From positions 1-64,000 of the forward strand of contig CAJNDS010000350.1 in NCBI GenBank assembly GCA_905221605.1: a DNA stretch of 64,000 bases, read 5' to 3'. Source of the DNA: Symbiodinium natans. Lineage: Eukaryota; Sar; Dinophyceae; Suessiales; Symbiodiniaceae. Positions within the stretch are counted from its first letter, which is position 1. Each line of letters begins with the position of its first letter. The notes below the pieces were generated by a model, which saw only the letters and a list, made by a program, of their open reading frames with translations, was not told the DNA's origin and did no database searches. A program made the translations under genes and the position numbers. Below are positions 54,001-62,144 of this stretch, piece by piece.

Positions 54001-54505
54001 AAGAGAGCCAGATGGAGAAAAGAGACCGGAAGCGCCGAGCGAGAAAGAAAGAAAGAGACACGAGCTGACACACCTACCGAAGGCGGATTGGTGTGAGAGT
54101 TGTTCGGCAACGAGAAGTAGAGAAGATGACTTCAAGGTGACAGAGAAGAAGTCGTTGGTCAGCATGGATTTCAAGTTCACCGGAACAAGGAACGAAGAAG
54201 ATGCAAAAGATGTGAAAGATGCATTATGCATAAGTCTGGTCATGGTGGACCAAGAAACGAAGTTTGTCCACGCGATTCCAGTTCAAAGCAAGGAAGTGAC
54301 AAGCTATCTGGTAGAAGAAGTCTGTAGAGTACTGATGCCAATGCAGCCGAAAGTGATCCTGAGAACGGACACTGAACCAGCGATGATTGCGTTGAGGAAG
54401 AAGGTACAGGCGATAAGGAAAATGCAGAAGCTGAGACGGAGATTCAAGATGTTGCACCAGACACACACCAAGGAGCACAAGTTGAAAGATGGGTACAAAC
54501 AGTGA
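51002..54505 (+). CDS. Gag-protease-integrase polyprotein (Copia-N)
   Basis: ATG at 51002, first after the leader. 1167 residues: a UBN2-like Gag (about 75-300); a Lys/Gly repeat run (about 325-375); a CCHC knuckle, CYKCGRYGHFASEC (about 403-416); a retropepsin with VVLDSGADCHVLP (about 598-610); an H-x3-H...CESC integrase finger (about 1019-1035); integrase Asp 54167-54169 (SMDF) and Asp 54368-54370 (RTDTEP). The catalytic Glu is in another frame (54484-54486, QVERWVQTVRN), so a one-base lesion lies near 54410-54440. That makes the integrase of this copy non-functional as read. Confidence 0.88.
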   Translation: MAEQQRMNFEAMLAGIGQATEALGRVASQTAAQQQQLTEAMQRLTEAAGQGAAQAARNSPRSLGGEGAPRAQPSGVPFDTGGKILKPPEVFNPATLEEEVSQWSDWSFAFKNFLAFMDYEFLADLKKAEASTDALDIKDDVDGFYAASEGRKIRGMKLYSVLSSYLKNRPLKVLRSIDNMDGFEVWRRLTMELEPSSRSRSLAMAQALVGFPAMAKGASLMDYVLMFEKLVNEYEKLSATKYDDNLKIGTLLKGIPQNLKQHIMVGINEKTSYNDLRTKLLQYERSNQTWSAENILGSLSVQTPGASSSSKEYQGPIPMEIDRLKGKGKHDKGKGKGKGKGKFEKGKGKGKGKGKDRKGGKGRGRGKGRGQGRGKSVRQVENGGYGSQGNGSGGKGSRSGVECYKCGRYGHFASECWAPAKGGKDSGKGGKSKGKMRQVREGEDDWSQDHEWSSGVWTAPSQSSTSSHPSQYRSQEQSQVRVAQAAKGSEEVRRISERPMVRIEEVDEEDDEEIVDLIEMFREWGNKPYVRMVKTNEVQVFDEELNELDEYQMWYEEDRPEVRQESIENPSPSPSVQEASKDRVRTVRLPGYEGLIEVVLDSGADCHVLPLSYYSEDLGEVELPALKMVITDAQGNAIRTTEARTNITFEFQRSDGRVIKVKDTAVFGQVTQPLFAVGKLCKVGWGIEPQDAYSAFLTKLVKRRNGTSVSYVPIRFSRNSTVTDLRIYRAAMENGQDDVPISVRKLTLTKELKDDIENGKYEEGWFYLTDGRPVRIDWDVNTTYSLGKDEGKPFKYRTTLRTRYEEEQIVWEELEFYECAEEWREKSTMVIVPEIEKLVITIMERFPRSVEDYGEYSSPYKRKEAEETRDVEMEPQEQEDLWKGRSEAELQREIDKGVEELAQAPGPEQQLQEENDESERKKVEEQLPKLGEAMDERMKIGGIELTPASTLKQLRHACEFLKLGKTGSKVQIWQRLKEAVASNKMKELVEISKGLEIEFSREPDGEKRPEAPSEKERKRHELTHLPKADWCESCSATRSREDDFKVTEKKSLVSMDFKFTGTRNEEDAKDVKDALCISLVMVDQETKFVHAIPVQSKEVTSYLVEEVCRVLMPMQPKVILRTDTEPAMIALRKKVQAIRKMQKLRRRFKMLHQTHTKEHKLKDGYKQ

Positions 54506-54837
54506 GAAACCTATCGAAGACTTTGGTGTATGGAGTTGAAAAGGAAGCGAAAGTGAAGATCACAAGCGAGAGCACGCTGTATCCATGGGCACCACGACAC
54601 GCAGCATTCCTGCTGAACAGGTTTGTTGTTCAACAAGGTAAAACCCCGTTCGAGTTGGTATTCGACCGAGAGTACAAAGGAACTCTAGTTCCATGGGGCA
54701 GTGTGGTTGTTGCAAAACCACTGCCGAAGACGAAGGAGAAAGGTGAAGCATGGAAGAAAGGAATTTTCGTTGGAAAAGATATGGTTTCGAACATGAATCT
54801 GGTGAGCGCCAGAAGCGGAAACACCGTGGAACTATAA
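54443..54837 (+). pseudogene. Integrase C-terminal part (Copia-N)
   Basis: Frame 1 after the shift. DVAPDTHQGAQVERWVQTVR contains the third catalytic residue, followed by LYPWAPRHAAFLLNRF and KTPFELVF, typical of copia integrase C-termini, and GIFVGKDMVSN. It stops at TAA 54835-54837. The next frame starts near 54848. Confidence 0.8.
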
Positions 54838-54847
54838 CCAAGAGCAG

Positions 54848-57073
54848 TTGACAGGACGGTCAAAGCAGCCGAAGAGGCTACCGCTATCGAGTGGAATCGA
54901 AGTGGCGCCGATCGAAGGACCGCCAGTACAAGTCCCGAGAACTCCAGCAGTTGGGTTGGAGACACCACAGTACAGCCCGACAGCGTCGGAAAGATCAAGC
55001 GACGCAATGGCGTCTGATCCACCGACAAGTGATGATGATGATGATGATGAAGACCCTGGCGAAGGCCAAAAGGGTTCTGAAGCAAGCAGTAGGAAAGGAG
55101 CAACGGCAAGGAAAAGAGATGAAGCGAGTTTGACCTCGGGCGAAGCCGAAGAAGAAGAGCCGGAAGGCACGAGCAAAAGAGACCTCGAAGGAGGAGCCGC
55201 TGAAGAGCCTGAAGCAACAAGGCCAAGAGTCGATGAAGGAACCGGACAAGTTGAAGAACGACCTGAGAAGATCCAGAGAGGAGAACCTTCGGGAACAGTG
55301 AGAAGGATAATGGCCACAAGAAGTGTGCAAGAAGTGGCATCATTCCTTAGGAAGGATCTACCGACGTACCATGATGACGAAGAGGTTGAGCTAGAAGAGT
55401 TTGAAGGACTCGAAGTCGAGCTTGAAGAGTCTGAAGAAGAAAGAAGCTCGGAGCTTGGAGAGGACGAAGAGTTCGAAGAAAGTATGCCAAGATGGTCGAA
55501 CAAGTTCGAAGATGGACCTCCGAAGTTGGAAGAAGATGAGCTGACAAGAGTCGATGTTGCGTCAAGAGAACTCACAGAGATGAAAGTCTTGAAAGAGCTG
55601 CCAGAAGGCACGAACGTGAGCAGCTACAAGTATCTTTCAACCAAGGTAGTCTACGATTGGAGGCATCGAGACAATGAATGGCAAGGGCGTGGCCGGTTAG
55701 TTGCCCGCGAGTTTAGATGGCTAGGCTCAACGGACATTGCAACGCTATTCTCTCCAACGGGAGTGGCGAGCACAGTGAAGTTGCTCTCAGCAATGTTTGT
55801 GTCGTCGAAGGACCACATACTTGGAAGCATCGACGTAGGAGATGCCTACTTGATGGTAGAGCAAGAGGAGCCAACAGTCGTCGAAGTCGACGGAAAGTAC
55901 TACGAACTCGGATTCACGTTGCCAGGGCAACGGATAGGGTCAAGCGCGTGGTTCAACAAGCTGAAAGGATACCTCGAAGAGTACGGACTGAAGTCCGACG
56001 AAGGACTACCCGCGCTGTTTTACCGAAGACCAGAAAAAGGAAAAGCTGGAATGGTGGTACTGTCACATGTTGATGACATGGAGTTGTACGCAACGAAGGA
56101 AGAGTTCCAGGAATTGATCGAGTTTCTAAGGAAGAAGAAGTTGAAGATCAAGGTCGAAGGACCATTGAGCGTACACGAAGGATCAATGAGCTTTCTGAAG
56201 AGAGGTTTCAGCGCCGTGAACGACGGAGACGTTGAGATCACAATGAACTCGAAGTACATCGAAGGATTGACTGAAGCTTTGGAGTTGGAACAAGCGTATC
56301 CGAAAAAGTTGCCATGCCCGGCAGACAACGGAAGAGCAATGCAAGCGAAGAAAGGTGGAATGGATCCATTGTCCGAAGAGGATCACCACACGTACAGGAA
56401 AGGTGTAGGTATACTGCTGTACCTAGCACCAGAGAGGCCTGATCTGATGTATGTGCTGAAGAAACTTTCAACGAAGCTAGCGTCTCCTGTTGAAGCAGAC
56501 ATGGAATTGCTGAGGCATGCTGCGAAGTATCTGAAGGGTACACCCGATGTATCGTTGATACACAAGAAGAGTTATCCAGGAAGAAGTTTCATTGAAGAGC
56601 GAAATGAGAGAAAAGAAGAAGAAGAAGAAGAAGTAGAGAGAAATGTCTATGAGCAAGAGTCACTGTTGGAGATAGTGACGGATTCGGATTGGGCAGCCGA
56701 CCGAGAGTCAAGACAAAGTGTATCGTGTGGAGCGATCATGCTGAATGGAAATCTGATTCATTTTCAAAGCAAGCGACAGAAGAGCATAGCTCTAAGCTCA
56801 TGCGAAGCGGAAACGATAGCCGCAACTTCAATACTTTCCGAAGGAGTGTTCCTGAAGGCATTGTTGACAAGGATCCTCGGCAAAGAGCCGAAGATGGTGA
56901 TGTACTCAGACTCAAGCAGTTCAAGACAACTGATTGCGCGGAAAGGTCTGGGGAAAGCACGTCATCTTGACGTTGATCTGTTATGGATTCAGAGTATTCC
57001 GAGGTTGATCAGCAAAGCGATCAAAGGAAAGGACAACCGGACAACCCAGCTGATCTGGGAACGAAAAGCTTGA
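54848..57073 (+). CDS. Copia reverse transcriptase and RNase H (Copia-N)
   Basis: 741 residues. There is a long acidic, low-complexity N-terminal part (about 1-240), then RT: RGRLVAREFRWLGS (about 280), FSPTGVASTVKLLSA, SIDVGDAYLMVEQEE (about 325) and VVLSHVDDMELYA with the VDD box at about 408-410. YRKGVGILLYLAPERPDLMY follows. RNase H: EIVTDSDWAADRESRQSVSCG (about 606), ALSSCEAETIAA and KARHLDVDLLWI. The normal NPADLGTK ending is in the next frame because GGACAACC is duplicated (57031-57038 and 57039-57046), so the printed C-terminus after about 57030 is aberrant. Confidence 0.88.
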   Translation: MTGRSKQPKRLPLSSGIEVAPIEGPPVQVPRTPAVGLETPQYSPTASERSSDAMASDPPTSDDDDDDEDPGEGQKGSEASSRKGATARKRDEASLTSGEAEEEEPEGTSKRDLEGGAAEEPEATRPRVDEGTGQVEERPEKIQRGEPSGTVRRIMATRSVQEVASFLRKDLPTYHDDEEVELEEFEGLEVELEESEEERSSELGEDEEFEESMPRWSNKFEDGPPKLEEDELTRVDVASRELTEMKVLKELPEGTNVSSYKYLSTKVVYDWRHRDNEWQGRGRLVAREFRWLGSTDIATLFSPTGVASTVKLLSAMFVSSKDHILGSIDVGDAYLMVEQEEPTVVEVDGKYYELGFTLPGQRIGSSAWFNKLKGYLEEYGLKSDEGLPALFYRRPEKGKAGMVVLSHVDDMELYATKEEFQELIEFLRKKKLKIKVEGPLSVHEGSMSFLKRGFSAVNDGDVEITMNSKYIEGLTEALELEQAYPKKLPCPADNGRAMQAKKGGMDPLSEEDHHTYRKGVGILLYLAPERPDLMYVLKKLSTKLASPVEADMELLRHAAKYLKGTPDVSLIHKKSYPGRSFIEERNERKEEEEEEVERNVYEQESLLEIVTDSDWAADRESRQSVSCGAIMLNGNLIHFQSKRQKSIALSSCEAETIAATSILSEGVFLKALLTRILGKEPKMVMYSDSSSSRQLIARKGLGKARHLDVDLLWIQSIPRLISKAIKGKDNRTTQLIWERKA

Positions 57074-59292
57074 GCAAAGACAAGATCAGGAAGTACATGG
57101 CAAGCCTTGGATATGTAGGAGAAATTGTTGATCAAGAAGAAGTTGCAGGCAATGGTCAAGTGAGAAGATTGAACGGCAATGGCCGAACCGGCAATGGCCG
57201 GAAAGTGAGCGAAGAGAAGTTGACAAAGATCACCCAAGCCGTCACAATGGCTGTTCTTGTAGCCCTAGGTGAAGCGAAGAAGTTCAGCGAAGAAGAAGAA
57301 ATTGGAAAAAACGAAGGATCAACGCTGTGCATGAAAGTTATGATGGTGTTGATAGGATGTGTGTGTTGCTACTTGATTCCCGTCGCAGCCGTTTTGCGGA
57401 TCAAGCGTTTGAGAGTAGAAAGAGAAAGAAGAAAAGAAGGAATGGCTGAAGAGCATTCCGAAATGATGGAGCAGCGAGTTGGAGAGCTTGCTGAAATGAG
57501 ACAAGGAGCAACGGATCGAAGGGAGAGGTTGCTCCAGGAAAATGTTCTTGTAGAAGAGGAGAATGCTCCAAAGGAAGAAGAAAAGGAGAATGATCCAAAA
57601 GAAGAAGAAAAGGAGAATGCTCCAAAAGAAGAAGAGAAGAAGAATGCTCCAAAGGAAGAAGACACGCAAGAGGAGAGTGAAGAAGAGGAAAGCAAGACCG
57701 AAGATGAGTACTCCTCAAGTTCGTCAACAGAGGCTGAAGAGCCTAAGCCCTCAAAGGAGCCCGAGAAGAAGGAGGAGTCCGAAGGGCAAAAAGAAGCCGA
57801 AAAGCCGAATGAAGGCGAAGGCCAGGAGGATGATGCGTACCTCCATTTGTCGGAGGAAGGATTGTGGACTGTGACAAAGCAGTCGGCATCGATCGAAGAG
57901 GAGAATCGGATGGTTCTCGAAGGAGAAAATGCCCTGAATATGGATTTCGCGAGAAGCGAAAGGCTTAAGCAAATCTTCAGTGAGTTCCAGACGAGAATGA
58001 AGCAGCCGGCAAAGCAGCTCCCGAACGATTTCGGGAATGATGTCAAGAAGTGGGAGGTTGAGGCAATGGACCTGCTCACAGACCTCCGTGACAGCGAAGA
58101 CATCGTCAACAGCGACCTGGACGAAGTTGAGCGAAGGTTTCTCAGCGCAAGAAAGAAGTACGAGAAGAAGAAAGATGAGATTGCTGAAAGCCTAAAGGTG
58201 GCAGAAGGCCTCAAGAAGGAAATGGAAGGAGCTGAGAAGGAGTTCCAAGAGGCGAAGGAGGAGGTGAAAGACTTCCAAACATCGAAGGATGTGGTGAAAG
58301 GCGTCGTGGTAATGATGCAAACGGCCGGTGAAGTGATGAGAATGTTGATCCACGAGCGGCCTGAGTTTGCAAGGCTCTATGCAAAGAAGCGAGAGCGAGT
58401 TTCGCTTTATGACTTGATCAAGCGGAAAAGAGAAAGTGACAGCGAGATCGAGCCAATGGGCAAGGCCAGCGAGAAGAAGACCATGGTAATGGAGCCGAAA
58501 ACGAAAGCGATGCCAAAGAGGATCCCGTCGCCACTGCGGAAGAATGAGGAAGAGCAGAAAAAGCAAAAGACAAGTGAGACCCCAAGGTGGGATCCAAGAA
58601 AGCAAAACAGTTGCTTCTTTTGTGGGGAAACGACCCACAAGGCGATGAACTGCGAAGCAATGGCGCAGCAAGCGTTGAACTTAGGCGGTATCGTGCCGTC
58701 AAGAGAAGACCGCGTCGCAGCCGGTTCAAGTTTGTTCTGCAAGTGCTGCTACTTAACCTCGAAGGAGGACCCCAGGAGCAAGATGTGTGGGTGGGGTAAC
58801 CATACCCACCAGCGTTGCAGAAACTGGAAAGCCGGAGACCGTGAAGAGCAACGATTGGCGAAGGCCAAGGAGATGGAATTGGAGAAGAACGTGCCCAAAG
58901 CTCCAAACCCCAAGTGGAGAGTCGAACCCACGACCACAAAGCGCAAAGCCGAAGATGCTGAGCCTAAGGCGAAGGCCAAGGCAAAGGGGGGAGGAGCGTA
59001 CGTCGAAGAAGTGGAAGATGATGAAGAAAGCGAAAAGAAGCAAGACGACACGATCGATCTCATGAAGGAGCATCCAAAGGGATTTCCGAAGGAAGAGCTT
59101 GAAGAAGCGAAGAAACAAGATGAAGTAAAGAAGGCCATGCAGGCAAAGGCCAAGGCGTCAAAGGAAGGAAAGAAGCGAGGATCAAAGGATGCCAAGAAGA
59201 AGTCTGAGAAGAACAAGAAGGAAAAGAAGGAAAAGAAGTCCAAAAAGAAGGACGAGGCCAAAGAGGCCAACATCAATGCAGAGGACCTGTAA
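56983..59292 (+). CDS. C-terminal extension of copia Pol: TM, coiled coil, second zinc knuckle
   Basis: Frame with methionine at 56983, but the true join is at the 8-bp duplication, after which DNPADLGTKSLSKDKIRKYM completes RNase H. So this is an extension of Pol and not a separate gene. About residues 114-138 form a hydrophobic TM segment (VLIGCVCCYLIPVAAVL). Next are Glu/Lys repeats (ENAPKEEEK units, about 190-230), a long coiled coil (about 370-450), a CCHC knuckle CFFCGETTHKAMNC (about 544-557), a Cys/His cluster (FCKCC...CGWGNHTHQRC) and a Lys/Glu tail ending AEDL. The protein has no counterpart among ordinary copia elements that I know of; Copia-O carries the same extension. Confidence 0.75.
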   Translation: MDSEYSEVDQQSDQRKGQPDNPADLGTKSLSKDKIRKYMASLGYVGEIVDQEEVAGNGQVRRLNGNGRTGNGRKVSEEKLTKITQAVTMAVLVALGEAKKFSEEEEIGKNEGSTLCMKVMMVLIGCVCCYLIPVAAVLRIKRLRVERERRKEGMAEEHSEMMEQRVGELAEMRQGATDRRERLLQENVLVEEENAPKEEEKENDPKEEEKENAPKEEEKKNAPKEEDTQEESEEEESKTEDEYSSSSSTEAEEPKPSKEPEKKEESEGQKEAEKPNEGEGQEDDAYLHLSEEGLWTVTKQSASIEEENRMVLEGENALNMDFARSERLKQIFSEFQTRMKQPAKQLPNDFGNDVKKWEVEAMDLLTDLRDSEDIVNSDLDEVERRFLSARKKYEKKKDEIAESLKVAEGLKKEMEGAEKEFQEAKEEVKDFQTSKDVVKGVVVMMQTAGEVMRMLIHERPEFARLYAKKRERVSLYDLIKRKRESDSEIEPMGKASEKKTMVMEPKTKAMPKRIPSPLRKNEEEQKKQKTSETPRWDPRKQNSCFFCGETTHKAMNCEAMAQQALNLGGIVPSREDRVAAGSSLFCKCCYLTSKEDPRSKMCGWGNHTHQRCRNWKAGDREEQRLAKAKEMELEKNVPKAPNPKWRVEPTTTKRKAEDAEPKAKAKAKGGGAYVEEVEDDEESEKKQDDTIDLMKEHPKGFPKEELEEAKKQDEVKKAMQAKAKASKEGKKRGSKDAKKKSEKNKKEKKEKKSKKKDEAKEANINAEDL

Positions 59293-59685
59293 GAGGTCAA
59301 AACGTGATGATTGACCAAGCGGTCATGAGGGCGAAGAGCCCAGCGAAGCCCGTAGGCTTGAGCGTTTTGCTCGAATCAAACGTTTCACCGTGCGCAGCGA
59401 AATGTTTCACAACGAATGCGTGTGTTTAAAATGTGTTTCAAGGTGAAAGGGTGATGGAGTGATGCAGAGGCCACATGCGAGAAATGTGTGCAGTAGCTCC
59501 AGATGATCCACACACACCACGAACCTACAATGTGAAGACGATGGCTCAATGGAGCATGCGAAAAGAGAGCAGCCCAATGAGGCCTGCGAGAAAGGTGTGG
59601 AATTGCTCGAAGGAGCATGAGAGAAATGCGAAGGAAACCTGAACGTGGTTGAAACTCGTTTCACCAACGAGTTTCAATGAGGGCG
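59293..59685 (+). other. Copia-N 3' untranslated region
   Basis: Repeated AAACGTTTCAC/GTTTCACAA motifs; no ORF. A short purine tract (GAGGGCG) sits directly before the 3' LTR. Confidence 0.6.
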
Positions 59686-59833
59686 TAACAGGATGTTCAG
59701 TTTCCTACACGACACGTTTCACACCGCTGTGTATAGGTTCAAGACGCACCCCTCGTGGAAGTCGCGAGTGAGAAGAAAAGAGTGCTGAGAACCACTGGTT
59801 CTAGGAAGGTTGATTTTAGCCTTTAAGCTTTTA
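59686..59833 (+). repeat. Copia-N 3' LTR (148 bp)
   Basis: Same as 50483-50633 apart from GGTTCAAG for GGCTCAAG, a missing 3 bp in GTGCTGAGAACC, and CTTTTA for CATTTA at the end. Confidence 0.92.
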
Positions 59834-59838
59834 AAGAG
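59834..59838 (+). repeat. Right target-site duplication AAGAG
   Basis: Copy of 50478-50482, adjoining the end of the 3' LTR. Confidence 0.88.
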
Positions 59839-60118
59839 TCACCACGACCTCCAAACCCAAAGTGGGGTGAGGAGACAATGAAGCGCAAGGCGGATGCATT
59901 GGAGCCTGAGGCGAAGACCAGGCCGAAGATTTTGGTTTCGCAGTCGGAAGCGATTGACGTCGAAGAAGGGGATGAAGAGAAGAAGCCTGAAGAGAAGAAG
60001 GAAAAGAAGCAAAAGAAGGAAAAGAAGGAAAAGAAAGAGAAAAAGGAAAAGAAGGATGAGAAGAAGGGCAAGAAGGAGAAGAAGGCCCGATTGAATGACA
60101 TCAATGCGGATGATTTGT
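59839..60118 (+). pseudogene. C-terminal extension protein of Copia-O, right half
   Basis: Resumes the old ORF directly after the duplication: SPRPPNPKW, then KRKADALEPEAK and a Lys/Glu tail (EKKEKK units) ending NADDL, parallel to KRKAEDAEPKAK...NAEDL in Copia-N. The ATG at 59878 is internal. The stop at 60116-60118 is the natural end. Confidence 0.8.
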
Positions 60119-60934
60119 GAAAGACAAAGGATCGTGAGGGCGAAGGCCCAGCAAGCCCGTAGAGCTAGAATGCTCGAGATTGTTTCACAAAGCGAGATGT
60201 TTCACCGAAGTACAAGTGTTTAAAATTGGTGTTTGGAAGTGAGAGAAAGGAAAAGAGACGGAAGCTGAAGTAAGCACCGCGTGCGAGAAGAGGGTGCTGA
60301 AGCGAAGTCTCGAAAGTGTTACAAAGGAACGAGCACCACGAGCACTACGAATGACACGTTTCAAGAAGTCTCGGACTATCGCATCGACGCCGCAGCCGAG
60401 AAAAGTGAGAGCGCAAGTTTTTGCAAGGTTGTGCAAGCGTTAAACAATGCAATTGCACAAAGTCGTTAGTGTTTCAAATCGTTTCACTTTGACGTCCAGG
60501 AGCTCCAGACGATCCACACCAAGAACCAAAGAAAGAAGAAGATTACGCGCTCCGCTTGCGGATAGAGTGGTCTTTGATTTATAGGTGCCCCTTCCCCCTT
60601 TTTGAAGAAGGGGCAACGCAAAACTGTCTTTAAAGTTTCTGAGTTTTCTACCACGTGTGTTTGCAGATCTTGCATGGGCATGATTTATGCAGACGTTTTT
60701 CATGTGGTTTTTTTCGGGGCTTCGCAGTAGGCACAGCTGCTTGAATTCTTCTCTTGTGCAAAATGCAAAGTGCTTGTGCCGCGCTCAGCCCTGCTCAAAC
60801 AGAGGTTCGTGGTCGTTTGCATACATGGCACATGTGCTTCATTATCACATTTGCAGGCCGTTCTTTAGCGAACTCTTGAGCACATTTCCGGCCTGCAGCT
60901 GTGCCCCGCGTGGTAGTTCCTTTCTTGGTTCGCC
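60119..60934. other. Copia-O 3' region and YR-3 5' flank
   Basis: To about 60480 it resembles the Copia-N 3' untranslated region (GGGCGAAGGCCCAGC, TTTCAC motifs). Around 60490-60520 CTCCAGACGATCCACACC recalls CTCCAGATGATCCACACAC at 59494. Beyond about 60690 it is AT/GC-mixed and probably YR-3 5' untranslated sequence. No recombinase gene is seen here, and no LTR for Copia-O could be set. Confidence 0.5.
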
Positions 60935-62140
60935 ATGAATTCTGCCATTGACAGCGAGGCGACCTTCACGGCCCGGGCCCTCGAGCTTGGCATGGAGAAG
61001 GGCTTCTTAGACTTGTTGATCAAGGCCAATGTGAAGTCCCTGGGTGCGCTGGCTTTCGTCAGCCCGTACCAGATCGGCCAAGCTGATGAGAAGCCCCTGA
61101 TTGATGCTGTCCGGGATCTCATCCGGCGGGATGTCACTACGCGGGAGCTCATCCCGCTTCGACGCTTGTGGTTCGAGGCTAGCACAACCGTCATGGGTGA
61201 GCTCAAGCAAAAGGTTGAGCGTCAGGACTCGGCTGAACCTATTCGCCTGACCATAGCCGAGAGGACCACGAGGCTGGAGGAGCAGAAGAAGCGTCTCGTG
61301 GGGGTTTGCATCACGAGTGAGTCCGAACCGTCTCATCGCCTCGTGGACCTTGTTTTCCAGCAGGGTGCTGATCAGCAACTTTCTTGGATCCCCTGGGAGC
61401 GTCTGACTAGCAGGGCTCATGAGGTTACCCACTCTCGCAGTGACCTCGGGCTTCAATTCGATGCTGCTGGAAATCTCCGCCTCACCAAGAAGATGCAGGA
61501 GAGCTCCTGCACGCTTAGCGGGGAACTACAAATCCGCCAGGCCCTTCAGAGGCGCGCTCTGGCGTACGACCTCGCTCGTTTGTGTGATTTCTCGGCCATG
61601 GAGTTGTACCACGAGGAGCTCTTCTTCTTGCTGACTCGAAGCCCCCCGCAGGGCTGTCTCTACGTCACCATGGCCCAGGTCCGCGAGTCCGACAAACAGC
61701 TTTTCGTCCGGCTAGCTGAGAAGACTCGTGGTGCTTTGACTGCTCGCCCAGATGGCTCTAAGCCTTTGCAGGTGCAGCTCGAGGCCCTAAAGAGCCACCC
61801 CCAGGTCCAGTTCTGCCTCATCCCGGCTCCGAAATCGGCCCGCTTCCAGCCCTACGAGCCGCCTGAGGGTCGCTCCGACCGTGCCGCTGGTGGCAAGAAG
61901 GGGCAGCCTCCCAAGGGCAAGGGGGCCCAGACCTCGGGTGGGGGTGGCAAAGGTCCCTCCACCCCCTTCGAGCTGCCGCCGGGCTGTTCTTCTCAACATG
62001 AGGGCAAGCCTGTGTGCTTCGGGTTTAACTGCAAGGGCTGCAAGTTTGCTAAACCAGGCAAACGCTGCCGTCGAGGCCTGCACGTCTGCTGGAAGTGTTT
62101 CGCGCCGCATTCCTACACTGCCTGCCCGCTGGCAAACTGA
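60935..62140 (+). CDS. Gag-like protein with C-terminal Cys/His finger (YR-3)
   Basis: 401 residues from ATG 60935 (MNSAIDSEATFTARALELGM). Aligns along its length with the YR-1 protein (MSVADSKAVFKARAVAVGL). A Gly/Lys/Pro-rich linker (about 310-350) is followed by PVCFGFNCKGC...C-x-RGLHVCWKC...H...C (about 358-398). It ends at TGA 62138-62140, followed by CTAG. The next ORF is in the same frame. Intact. Confidence 0.82.
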   Translation: MNSAIDSEATFTARALELGMEKGFLDLLIKANVKSLGALAFVSPYQIGQADEKPLIDAVRDLIRRDVTTRELIPLRRLWFEASTTVMGELKQKVERQDSAEPIRLTIAERTTRLEEQKKRLVGVCITSESEPSHRLVDLVFQQGADQQLSWIPWERLTSRAHEVTHSRSDLGLQFDAAGNLRLTKKMQESSCTLSGELQIRQALQRRALAYDLARLCDFSAMELYHEELFFLLTRSPPQGCLYVTMAQVRESDKQLFVRLAEKTRGALTARPDGSKPLQVQLEALKSHPQVQFCLIPAPKSARFQPYEPPEGRSDRAAGGKKGQPPKGKGAQTSGGGGKGPSTPFELPPGCSSQHEGKPVCFGFNCKGCKFAKPGKRCRRGLHVCWKCFAPHSYTACPLAN

Positions 62141-62144
62141 CTAG
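62138..62144 (+). promoter_or_regulatory. UGA-CUA-G readthrough context between gag and pol of YR-3
   Basis: TGACTAG, identical to YR-1 at 26050. Gag and the following ORF are in one frame with only this TGA between them, so readthrough alone would give a Gag-Pol fusion. Confidence 0.6.

Larger units (their letters stand above)
50483..59833 (+). mobile_element. Complete copia-type LTR retrotransposon (Copia-N)
   Basis: 9351 bp bounded by LTRs of 151 and 148 bp and a 5-bp target duplication AAGAG. Order is Gag, protease, integrase, RT, RNase H and a long C-terminal extension, the Ty1/copia order. The + strand is strongly purine-rich (Lys/Glu codons), unlike the GC-rich neighbours. The LTRs differ by two substitutions and one 3-bp indel. 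The ORF is broken near 54430, at TAA 54835, near 54850, and by an 8-bp duplication at 57031-57046. Confidence 0.93.
49450..60118 (+). mobile_element. Old copia-type element remnant (Copia-O) split by a younger copia
   Basis: Left part 49450-50482 and right part 59839-60118 are the two halves of one ORF like the C-terminal extension of the younger element (56983-59292). Removing the younger insertion and one AAGAG copy rejoins them in frame (VQE|SPRPPNPKW, compared with PKAPNPKW at 58907). The 5' end is lost near 49450 against the satellite array. The 3' untranslated part probably continues past 60118. Confidence 0.8.

Noticed and set aside
54400-54445. Programmed -1 frameshift in the copia integrase
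   Set aside because: It would fall inside the catalytic core between the second Asp and the Glu, and no canonical slippery heptamer is in phase; a lesion is likelier.
57031-57046. Separate third gene after copia RNase H
   Set aside because: Removing one GGACAACC copy restores DNPADLGTK and fuses the frames, so it is an extension of Pol.
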